Assembly (NCBI GenBank): GCA_964351395.1
Contig: CAYGOF010000007.1
Location: 222,005 to 286,004 of the forward strand
Direction: 5' to 3'
DNA: 64,000 bases
Origin: Imperialibacter sp964351395
GTDB taxonomy: Bacteria > Bacteroidota > Bacteroidia > Cytophagales > Cyclobacteriaceae
The position numbers and the translations under genes are program-made. Every line of letters starts with the position of its first letter. Positions within the stretch are counted from its first letter, which is position 1. This document shows positions 7,776-15,251 of the stretch, in pieces. The notes beneath the pieces were generated by a model. That model was not told where the DNA came from and searched no databases. It saw only the letters and a program-made list of their open reading frames with translations.

Positions 7776-8951
7776 TTATCTGGCTATAAACAGGAACTCA
7801 CTTCCCTGGTCGTCCTGCCCAAAGGAGCCGAACCTGGGCGTAGTTTGAAGTTTCTGCATATAGAGATTAATTTCTGTCATGGTCAGTAGCCTGTCTTCGC
7901 CTCCGCTGGTCTTTAGCGCCTCAAGCATACGCACAGTAAAAGGCGAGTGACTACCTGGCGTACCATCAGATACATATTCTTTGCTTCCGCTGGTGAGGTA
8001 CTTGCGGGTGCGTAGCGATAGCTTTTTTACAATGAATTCAGAGTTATCGATTTCCTCATACACGCTTCTACTTGACGCCAGCACTGGGTCAAAAGTTCCG
8101 CCAAAACAAACGTCCATCACCAGCATGATATGCTCACACTTGATATTGTTGATATTACTTCTCAAACGGTTGTGGCTGATATAGCTGTTTTTTCCCGGGT
8201 CATTGTTCAAAGAGTTTCTCGCCACAACGAATCCCTCACCAAAAGTTTCGTCATACTGACCGTGGCCAGCAAAAAAAACAAATAACTGATCCTGAGGCTT
8301 ATACGTTCTTTGAGCGTATTCTCTTAATGTATTGAACACCATGTCCTGATCGGCATTCTCAACAATCCTTACTTCAAAACCGTAGCGTTCTTCGAGCTCC
8401 TTGCCCACTGCCTTCGCATCAAAAATAGGGTTCGTTAAGTCACTCCAGTTGTCGTATTTGTCGGTAGCGAAGAACACAGCATAGTCTTTCCGGTCAATGG
8501 CAATCGCATCCTTCAAAGCATCCATTCCTACAATAACAGACCGGTCTTCCGACACAATCCCACCATCTTCATTCTCGGCAGTTATTCTGATATAGTTTTG
8601 CCCATCACCCAGGTACATGTTCTTTTCAAACTCTGCCGATGTCGAAGTAAGCAAAGGCACATCCATGGTGGCCATTGGGTCTTCGTCCAGTGAGGTGAGC
8701 ACTGAAAGTGTTACCCTTTTCAAAGGCACTTTGCTGTTCACATTGGCTTTGATGTCCACCTTATTGGCTTCACTATTGGTGTATTCCAATCGTGGAAGCA
8801 CCCAATTGACTTCTGGCAATACCGTGGCCTTGATAGGCTTAGTAAAGTCCAACGCTACTTTGTTGGTTCTGTCGACCACCACTTGCGCTGCTACTTGCGT
8901 TAAGGCAAAGAACAGCAGTGCTAGTGAAGTGAGAGTTAGTTTTGCTTTCAT
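7776..8951 (-). CDS. Secreted caspase-family (peptidase C14-like) protein
   Basis: 391 aa with a signal peptide (residues 1-22), an N-terminal Ig-like stretch (about 45-140) and a caspase p20-like domain from about 155. The catalytic dyad is visible: His230 in FFAGHGQ and Cys282 in MLVMDVCFGG. Bacterial caspase homologues (metacaspase/orthocaspase type) cut after basic residues and often act in stress or programmed-death pathways. Here the protein is predicted to be periplasmic or exported. It is the last gene of module A. Its ATG overlaps the stop of the 981-aa adhesin (TAATG), so translation is probably coupled. It might process surface proteins (speculative). Confidence 0.88.
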   Translation of the reverse strand: MKAKLTLTSLALLFFALTQVAAQVVVDRTNKVALDFTKPIKATVLPEVNWVLPRLEYTNSEANKVDIKANVNSKVPLKRVTLSVLTSLDEDPMATMDVPLLTSTSAEFEKNMYLGDGQNYIRITAENEDGGIVSEDRSVIVGMDALKDAIAIDRKDYAVFFATDKYDNWSDLTNPIFDAKAVGKELEERYGFEVRIVENADQDMVFNTLREYAQRTYKPQDQLFVFFAGHGQYDETFGEGFVVARNSLNNDPGKNSYISHNRLRSNINNIKCEHIMLVMDVCFGGTFDPVLASSRSVYEEIDNSEFIVKKLSLRTRKYLTSGSKEYVSDGTPGSHSPFTVRMLEALKTSGGEDRLLTMTEINLYMQKLQTTPRFGSFGQDDQGSEFLFIAR

Positions 8952-11896
8952 TATCGTAGGATTAGTTTTTTAAACAACGGTGCCCTGTTGTTGTCATTAA
9001 ATATAAGTCTATAAAAATACATTCCATTCACATTTTTGCTTTGATCTGCGGCAATGTTCCAATTGAACTCATAGGCACCAGGTTGAAACTTGCCGCTTGC
9101 CAAGGTGGCCACACGGTTCCCATTGATATCGAACACAGCCAGGTCGATATCTATTGCTTCGTTTTTCTCTCCAGGTAGCAATACAGGAATCGTTGTTTGG
9201 GAAGTGGCTGGATTAGGATAAGCATCACCTAACACCAACTGATTGGGAATTAGCTGGTTACCCCCACCAACATAATATATCTCAAAGGTAAAATCACCTT
9301 TGCTAAGGTCTACCGTATGGCTGCCAGTCGTTTTCATGTCTACCAGCTTGCCACTCTGCTGGTCGAGTAGGTAAAGACTGGAAGCTTTGTTTTGCAAAGC
9401 TCCCATGTCCCAGGTCAGGTTGGTTGGTCCTGCTGTTTTGTTTGACGATAAGGTAAAGCTCCGGGTATGGTCTCCTTTCGTGGGAACCACATCGGTGGAG
9501 AAGTAAGGGTAGAAATAGTCCTCATGCATGGTATACATCTCGCTGTAGTCAATAAAGCGGGGCGGTGCCATGCCATCGAACTTGTCTTTTTGCTCCTGGG
9601 CATCGGGGTGCATCCCCACGCCACCTAAGGCTGTAGTGGTCTGTCCATCGCTCAACTGCAGCGGAATGAGCCAGGCTAAATCGTCGATGTCTGTGCTTTC
9701 TATTTTACCCGCACCGGCAAGCGTCCTGCCATTGGGTTTGGAAGCGATGGGGTCGATGTCTACAGATGTAGCATCCTCAGCAAAGACAAAGCCACCATTG
9801 AAAGCCTGCAATACATCACCAACAACCAAGGCGGTTCCGTTGTAGACTTTGATAGGGTCAATGACAATTTCCCCTGGATTATTTTCCAATACCTGGTTCC
9901 AGGAAATGGTAGTTGGATATGGATTTCCTATCAGGTTCCAGCCTTTGAGCAGGTTCATAGTAAACGGAATTTGTGCGGTGGCATGACCAGCGCCAATATT
10001 AATGGTAGTCTGCGTTTTGGCATTGAACCAGTAGGCCTCTCCTATTTTTGCCTGACCAGGATTAAAGTAGTTCACATAGTCGTTGGTGGCATTGCGGTAG
10101 CGCACAATGCGCCAGTCGAACTCCTCACGGTTGGGGGTGAGGTTAGAAAATACCGCGCTCATCGACTTATTATCCAGCTCGTAAGGAATGGTGAAGATAT
10201 TCCAGCTCAGGTTGGTGCCTCCAAAGCGTTCGAAGGGAATGAGCGGACTGCTGGCTTCATTGAAAGCCTTGGTAATTTCACCTGAGCGACTCGCCATAGC
10301 ACCGGCTGCATCGGTGGCTTCCATCACAAATTCCACACCAATTTCGTCCAGCATCTCGGGGGTAATGGCAAACGCATAGCTGCCGGGGGCCGTCTCTGTT
10401 AATGTTTCTTCGGTAAACTCAGCTGCCAGCAATCCTTTATGGCTGGCAACCACAGTATAGGGGGCTGAGCCGCCTGTTACTGATATGGTCAGATTCTGAG
10501 TGGTGCCTGCGCTTTGGGCGGTGGAGAACGAGATATTGGCCATGGCGAGTGGGGTTTCCACCTGAGGTTCTACCACTATGCTGAAAGTTTGCGAAGTACT
10601 TGTGACTCCATCACTCACACTCACCACCACGTTATGGGTGTCTATCTGCACGGCAGAGGGTGTCCAGCGAAAGACGCCGGAGCTCTCCCCGATGGTCATG
10701 CCCTTGCCAAAAGAGGCCTGATCGAGTGAAAATGTGAGTGCCTGGGCGGGAAGGTCGCTATCGCTGGCGGTAATCAGGAAAGTCTTTTCCAAACCGGGAT
10801 TGGCCCGGGTATCGTTGATGGTGCCCAGCACGGGGGCTGCGTTGACTTCATTCACGGTCACTTTAAAGGTGACGGAGCTGGAGGCCGCGCCATCGCTTAC
10901 GCTGGCGACTACGTCGTAGCTGCCTTGCTGCACTTCTGTGGGTATCCAGGCAAAAAAACCAGTGGCAGCGTTCAGGCTCATACCTCTGTCCAGCGAAGGC
11001 TGATCAAGGCTATAGGACAATGTTTGGGCGGGCAGGTCCGAATCCGTTGCTGAAACGCTAAAAGTCAAAGCTTCCAGCTCATTGACGGATTGAGCACCAA
11101 TGGCAGTTAGCACCGGCGCTACGTTGACCTCTGCCACGGTGATAGTCACCGTTTCAGTATCCGTTAATGCTCCATCACTCACCGTGACAATCACATCATG
11201 ACTACCCTGCTGGGCCTCGGTAGGCGTCCAGGCAAATGTGCCAGTAGCCGCATCGATTGCCATACCTTTGTCGATAGAAGGCTGATCGAGGCTAAAGGAT
11301 AAAGTTTGGGCAGGCAGATCGGTATCGGTAGCGGAGGCTGTAAAGTTCAGTGCCTCCAGCTCGTTGACGGATTGGGCACCAATGGTAGCGAGCACCGGTG
11401 CCACGTTGACTTCAGTTACGGTGATAACGACTGTTTCGGTGTCTGTTAACAGTCCATCACTTACCGTAAAAACAACATCGTGTGTACCGTTTTGTATTTC
11501 CGTGGGTGTCCAGCTAAACACACCAGTAGTGGCACCAATCGTCATACCTTTGTCCAGCGAGGCCTGGTCGAGGCTGAAAACGAGGGATTGTGCTGGCAAA
11601 TCTCCATCTGTGGCAGTAGCCGTAAAACTAAGCTCCTGTGATTGCCCGGTGCTTTTCGCCCCAATACTGGCCAGCACCGGAGCGGTATTCTGGGAGCTAA
11701 GCACCCCCTCCTCTATTGTTTCACCGCCGCTACCTGTGAGGGTGTTATAGGCGGCTTGCCCCACTACATAGGTAACCGAACCACTGGCATCGGTGGCCAC
11801 CTGACCAGTTGCGATGACGGCTTGTTGGGCATTGGCACCATTGACAAGAAATGCCAGGTAAATGGTACATGCCGCTATATGTTGCAATTTTATCAT
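8951..11896 (-). CDS. T9SS-sorted adhesin with four putative-Ig (He_PIG-type) repeats
   Basis: 981 aa. After a signal peptide come four ~92-residue cadherin/He_PIG-like repeats (about 69-445). Each opens like NVAPVLATIGAQS and contains a GMTI...GVFSWTPTE-like motif. Residues about 445-880 form a module also found in the 3842-aa and 1733-aa proteins of this window (WNIFTIPYELDNKSM; GWNLIGNPY; GGVGMHPDA). The last ~95 residues are a T9SS type A sorting domain (LGDAYPNPATSQTTIPVLL...GMYFYRLIF). It should be exported across the outer membrane and anchored. It lies between the FISUMP genes and the caspase gene. Confidence 0.9.
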   Translation of the reverse strand: MIKLQHIAACTIYLAFLVNGANAQQAVIATGQVATDASGSVTYVVGQAAYNTLTGSGGETIEEGVLSSQNTAPVLASIGAKSTGQSQELSFTATATDGDLPAQSLVFSLDQASLDKGMTIGATTGVFSWTPTEIQNGTHDVVFTVSDGLLTDTETVVITVTEVNVAPVLATIGAQSVNELEALNFTASATDTDLPAQTLSFSLDQPSIDKGMAIDAATGTFAWTPTEAQQGSHDVIVTVSDGALTDTETVTITVAEVNVAPVLTAIGAQSVNELEALTFSVSATDSDLPAQTLSYSLDQPSLDRGMSLNAATGFFAWIPTEVQQGSYDVVASVSDGAASSSVTFKVTVNEVNAAPVLGTINDTRANPGLEKTFLITASDSDLPAQALTFSLDQASFGKGMTIGESSGVFRWTPSAVQIDTHNVVVSVSDGVTSTSQTFSIVVEPQVETPLAMANISFSTAQSAGTTQNLTISVTGGSAPYTVVASHKGLLAAEFTEETLTETAPGSYAFAITPEMLDEIGVEFVMEATDAAGAMASRSGEITKAFNEASSPLIPFERFGGTNLSWNIFTIPYELDNKSMSAVFSNLTPNREEFDWRIVRYRNATNDYVNYFNPGQAKIGEAYWFNAKTQTTINIGAGHATAQIPFTMNLLKGWNLIGNPYPTTISWNQVLENNPGEIVIDPIKVYNGTALVVGDVLQAFNGGFVFAEDATSVDIDPIASKPNGRTLAGAGKIESTDIDDLAWLIPLQLSDGQTTTALGGVGMHPDAQEQKDKFDGMAPPRFIDYSEMYTMHEDYFYPYFSTDVVPTKGDHTRSFTLSSNKTAGPTNLTWDMGALQNKASSLYLLDQQSGKLVDMKTTGSHTVDLSKGDFTFEIYYVGGGNQLIPNQLVLGDAYPNPATSQTTIPVLLPGEKNEAIDIDLAVFDINGNRVATLASGKFQPGAYEFNWNIAADQSKNVNGMYFYRLIFNDNNRAPLFKKLILR

Positions 11897-11934
11897 ACTG
11901 TATTTACTAAAAATCGACCGCTTCGCGGAATTTA

Positions 11935-12034
11935 AATAGCCAAATAATCAAATCCGCCTACGCTTTTCCTCTTAGCTTTGGCGAACGTAGTCAAACCTAC
12001 CTGCGCTCCGTTTCACGTAGCTACGGCAGGCAAG
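11935..12034. repeat. Intergenic repeat and hairpin just after FISUMP gene 1
   Basis: About 100 bp closely match the sequence at 13575-13677 after FISUMP gene 2 and partly that at 15198-15251 after gene 3. The part nearest each stop codon folds into an imperfect hairpin (CTACG and CCTGCC arms with TACC/GGCAGG-like partners). It may be a REP-like element. It is also placed where diversity-generating retroelements have a hairpin 3' of the variable region. Confidence 0.6.
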
Positions 12035-13513
12035 TCAATCCCTAAGGCAACGCACAGAGAATCCAAGTTCCTTATCGAAGTTGTTCCTGTACACACTGCT
12101 GCCAAAATAGTTCATGTACCGATACCAGGCGTTGGCAGCACTGTCCTCAGTAGCCGACCACCAGTACCCGAAGCTTCCAATGGCGGTAAAAGTCCCATCG
12201 TTGCTACGGATGCCACCCGGAAGGGCTGTAAAACCTGTCTTATTTCGGAAAGTGGTATAATCCGTATTTCCCACCGCTCCTGTAGTGGCTGATGCATTCC
12301 ATCCGGCACTTGCTGCCAATGATTTAGCTATTTTATTGCCTGTGGTGGTGCCATCATAATTATACCCATTGGCGATCAGGTAGTTCTCCATTGTGGTCCA
12401 TTCCGCATCAGAAGGCAAATGCCAGCCGCTGGGGCATACATTCTTGCCTCCATTGCTCGTCGCATCCACCGCGTACCAGTTATACAATGCCCCATAGGTA
12501 TCTCCATTGGAAGGTGTATCAGCGTACCAGAAATAGGCTGGGGTGCTGGGCACGGAAGTGCCGGCAACCAGCGGAATGGCGGTCCCATCGCTGTATTTCG
12601 TCGTCTTCAGGTTTTCAGACATCCATACCTGGCTGCCTATCTTTACCACATCATATTGATTACCCTCTACATCAATCGCTTTGTAGGCACCAGAAGCCAT
12701 CAAATTATTTTCAAGGGTAAGCAGTTGTACTTCCAGCGCATCTACATAGGCCTTAGTAGCCGCCTCCTGAGCACTTGTAGGGTCAGCCAGGCCGGTGATT
12801 TTATTGTTGCCCATGGCCACATCAGCAGCCGCAGCCCCAAAGCCACTTAAGGGGATATTGGCTTTGTCTAAATCGGCATCGGCTATGCTGCCATTGACTA
12901 TTTCATCGCTGCCTACCGAGCCCGTGCCCAGGTCGGCGGCGGTCAGGCTATTGTCAGTGACCTCGGCGCTGCCAATGGCGTCGCTGCCAATAGTGAGCAC
13001 CCCTGCATTGCTCATCGTAGCGTCGCCGCCTACGCTTACCTGCGTGGCGACGCCAGAAGCATTGCCCACATAAAGCTTACCATTGGCAAGGCCAGTCACC
13101 GTTTGGGCGGCTTTGGCATGGAGGGCATAGGGCACGCTCAGCAGTTGGCTGGTGCCGCTAATGGTGTAGTTGCTGCCCCCGGCCAGGTCCGTCTCTATCT
13201 TGAGAAAATGAACATCTGCGCCCCAGTTGATATTGGCAAAGGTACCTGTCACTACCGTACTAGTCGCCGGGTCAGCTATTTCGATGCTGATCAGTCCGCT
13301 GGCGGTGGTAGTGGGGGTTTGCGTTTCTACATAGACCGCTGTGCCCGTGGCTGTGCCCTGCAGGATGCTGATGCGTATGCCCACGGTCGCATTGGCCACC
13401 AGGTTGCCGCTGCCATTCCGGATCACCGCCTGGTAGCTCATCTTCTCAGGGGATTGGGCGGAAACGGCGCTGGCTACCAGTAGGTATAAAATAAGGAAGG
13501 ATACTTTTTTCAT
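12035..13513 (-). CDS. FISUMP-domain secreted protein 1 (tail-fibre-like stalk, C-type-lectin-like tip)
   Basis: 492 aa. Signal peptide (residues 1-19), then a domain opening EKMSYQAVIRNGSGNLVAN (about 22-130). A repetitive stalk follows (about 130-245) with phage-tail-fibre motifs such as KITGLADPTSAQEAATKAYV. A short coiled-coil stretch precedes a FISUMP domain (about 270-492: DVEGNQYDVVKIGSQVWMSE; CPSGWHLPSDAEWTTMENYL; GYWWSATED), ending SVRCLRD. No T9SS sorting domain is present. It is the third of three tandem copies in transcription order. From 12212 to 12685 it is identical to copy 2, while the 3' 153 bp differ strongly (see findings). Likely a ligand-binding surface protein. Confidence 0.9.
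   Translation of the reverse strand: MKKVSFLILYLLVASAVSAQSPEKMSYQAVIRNGSGNLVANATVGIRISILQGTATGTAVYVETQTPTTTASGLISIEIADPATSTVVTGTFANINWGADVHFLKIETDLAGGSNYTISGTSQLLSVPYALHAKAAQTVTGLANGKLYVGNASGVATQVSVGGDATMSNAGVLTIGSDAIGSAEVTDNSLTAADLGTGSVGSDEIVNGSIADADLDKANIPLSGFGAAAADVAMGNNKITGLADPTSAQEAATKAYVDALEVQLLTLENNLMASGAYKAIDVEGNQYDVVKIGSQVWMSENLKTTKYSDGTAIPLVAGTSVPSTPAYFWYADTPSNGDTYGALYNWYAVDATSNGGKNVCPSGWHLPSDAEWTTMENYLIANGYNYDGTTTGNKIAKSLAASAGWNASATTGAVGNTDYTTFRNKTGFTALPGGIRSNDGTFTAIGSFGYWWSATEDSAANAWYRYMNYFGSSVYRNNFDKELGFSVRCLRD
12059..12211 (-). other. Candidate diversified 3' region (variable repeat 1) of FISUMP gene 1
   Basis: Comparing this 51-codon segment with 13702-13854 in copy 2, 18 codons differ (25 substitutions) and 33 are identical base for base. 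Of the 25 substitutions, 11 are at codon position 1, 12 at position 2 and 2 at position 3. Sixteen of the 18 variable codons end in the same pyrimidine in both copies (NNY). At 18 of 25 sites one copy has A on the coding strand. This matches adenine-directed mutagenesis of AAY codons by a diversity-generating retroelement. No reverse transcriptase or template repeat is in the window. Confidence 0.65.
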
Positions 13514-13574
13514 TGTTCTTATTTACTTTCTACTCTATTTCTCATTTCAAAAAAAATCGACCCCTTTGGGGAAT

Positions 13575-13677
13575 TTAAATAGTCAAATAATCAAATCCGC
13601 CTACGCTTTTCCTCCTGGCCTTGGCGGGCGAGGTCAAACCTGCCTACGCTCCGGTTCACGTAGCTTCGGCAGGCAAG
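13575..13677. repeat. Intergenic repeat and hairpin just after FISUMP gene 2
   Basis: Second copy of the 11935-12034 repeat. The segment immediately 3' of the stop codon (13636-13676) has arms CCTGCC/GGCAGG and TACG/CGTA around a ~10-nt loop. Base changes relative to copy 1 partly preserve pairing. It may be a REP-like element. Confidence 0.6.
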
Positions 13678-15147
13678 TCAATCCCTAAGGCAACGCACAG
13701 ACCTTCCAAGTTCCTTAAAGAAGCTGGTCCTGTACACAACGCTGCTACTATAGCTCATGTACCGATACCAGACGTAGGCAGCACCGTCCTCAGTAGCCGA
13801 CCACCAGTACCCGAAGCTTCCAATGCCGTCAAATGTCCCACTGCTGCCACGGAAGCCACCCGGAAGGGCTGTAAAACCTGTCTTATTTCGGAAAGTGGTA
13901 TAATCCGTATTTCCCACCGCTCCTGTAGTGGCTGATGCATTCCATCCGGCACTTGCTGCCAATGATTTAGCTATTTTATTGCCTGTGGTGGTGCCATCAT
14001 AATTATACCCATTGGCGATCAGGTAGTTCTCCATTGTGGTCCATTCCGCATCAGAAGGCAAATGCCAGCCGCTGGGGCATACATTCTTGCCTCCATTGCT
14101 CGTCGCATCCACCGCGTACCAGTTATACAATGCCCCATAGGTATCTCCATTGGAAGGTGTATCAGCGTACCAGAAATAGGCTGGGGTGCTGGGCACGGAA
14201 GTGCCGGCAACCAGCGGAATGGCGGTCCCATCGCTGTATTTCGTCGTCTTCAGGTTTTCAGACATCCATACCTGGCTGCCTATCTTTACCACATCATATT
14301 GATTACCCTCTACATCAATCGCTTTGTAAGCACCAGAAGTAATTAGTTTATTTTCAAGAGAGAGTAGTTGTGCCTCCAGCGCATCTACATAGGCTTTGGT
14401 AGCCGCCTCCTGCGCAGCCGTGGGGTCAGCCAGGCCTGTGATTTTATTACTTCCTAAGGCCACTGCAGCAGTGGCTGCCCCAAAGCCACTCAAGGGGATA
14501 GTGGCTTTATTTAAGTCAGCATTGGCTATGGTGCCATCGGCGATCTCGTCGGTGCCTACCGAGCCCGTGCCCAGGTCGGCGGCCGTCAGGCTATTGTCAC
14601 TTACCTCGGCGCTGCCTATGGCATTAGTGCCTATGGTGAGCAGGCCGTCGTTGCTCATGGTGGCGTCGCCACTCACGCTTACCTGCGTGGCCACACCAGA
14701 GGCATTGCCCACATAGAGCTTGCCGTCGGCCAGGCCGGTCACCGTTTGGGCGGCTTTAGCGTTGAGCGCATAGGGCACGCTTATAAATTGGCTGGTGCCT
14801 GAAATGGTATAGTTGGTGCCACCAGCCAGATCCGTTTCGGTTTTCAGGAAATAAACATCTGTCCCCCAGCTGATGCCTGCAAAAGTACCGCTCACCACCG
14901 TGCCGCTGCCAATCTCCAGGCTTACCAGCCCGCTGGCAGTAGTGGTCGGGGTTTGCGTTTCTACATAGACCGCTGTGCCAGCCGCAGTGGTCTGCAGGAT
15001 ACTGATGCGCATGCCAATCGCAGTATTGGCCAACAGGTTGCCACTGCCACTCCGGATAATGGCCTGGTAGCTCATCTTTTCAGGGGGTTGGGCATAGAGC
15101 CCCACGGAGAAAAACAAGCCAAAAACGATTAATACTTCTTTCTTCAT
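13678..15147 (-). CDS. FISUMP-domain secreted protein 2
   Basis: 489 aa from the ATG at 15147 (MKKEVLIVFGLFFSVGLYAQ gives a proper signal peptide). An open extension to 15255 would add a charged, non-signal leader overlapping gene 3, so I reject it. Domain order is the same as copy 1: N-terminal beta domain, tail-fibre-like stalk (GSAEVSDNSLTAADLGTGSV), AAQEAATKAYVDALEAQL coiled coil and FISUMP C-terminus. The 474 bp at 13855-14328 are identical to copy 1, showing a very recent duplication or gene conversion. The C-terminal ~50 residues differ mainly at scattered surface-type positions. Probably forms multimeric binding fibres (inference). Confidence 0.9.
   Translation of the reverse strand: MKKEVLIVFGLFFSVGLYAQPPEKMSYQAIIRSGSGNLLANTAIGMRISILQTTAAGTAVYVETQTPTTTASGLVSLEIGSGTVVSGTFAGISWGTDVYFLKTETDLAGGTNYTISGTSQFISVPYALNAKAAQTVTGLADGKLYVGNASGVATQVSVSGDATMSNDGLLTIGTNAIGSAEVSDNSLTAADLGTGSVGTDEIADGTIANADLNKATIPLSGFGAATAAVALGSNKITGLADPTAAQEAATKAYVDALEAQLLSLENKLITSGAYKAIDVEGNQYDVVKIGSQVWMSENLKTTKYSDGTAIPLVAGTSVPSTPAYFWYADTPSNGDTYGALYNWYAVDATSNGGKNVCPSGWHLPSDAEWTTMENYLIANGYNYDGTTTGNKIAKSLAASAGWNASATTGAVGNTDYTTFRNKTGFTALPGGFRGSSGTFDGIGSFGYWWSATEDGAAYVWYRYMSYSSSVVYRTSFFKELGRSVRCLRD
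13702..13854 (-). other. Candidate diversified 3' region (variable repeat 2) of FISUMP gene 2
   Basis: Counterpart of 12059-12211. Silent sites and framework codons (for example the GYWWSATED and YRYM codons) are identical to copy 1. Differences are confined to interspersed codons, almost all replacing Asn, Ser, Gly, Asp, Thr, Tyr, Phe, Val or Ala with one another, as expected from mutagenised AAY codons. Confidence 0.65.
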
Positions 15148-15197
15148 TGTTATAAATCTATATTCCGTCACTTGCCAAAAATCGACCGATTCACACG

Positions 15198-15251
15198 GCT
15201 CAAATAGCCAAACCTGCCTTCGCTCCCTTTCGCGAAGCTTCTGCAATGAAA
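15198..15251. repeat. Hairpin just after FISUMP gene 3
   Basis: Related to the repeats at 11935 and 13575. Here the arms are CTTCGC and GCGAAG (6 bp, perfect), while the other copies use CTACG/CGTAG-like arms. The change on both sides keeps the stem, suggesting that structure is what is conserved. Confidence 0.55.

Noticed and set aside
12376..14231. Identical 70-codon frames inside both FISUMP genes on the same strand
   Set aside because: Alternate-frame shadows of the identical 474-bp tract, not genes.
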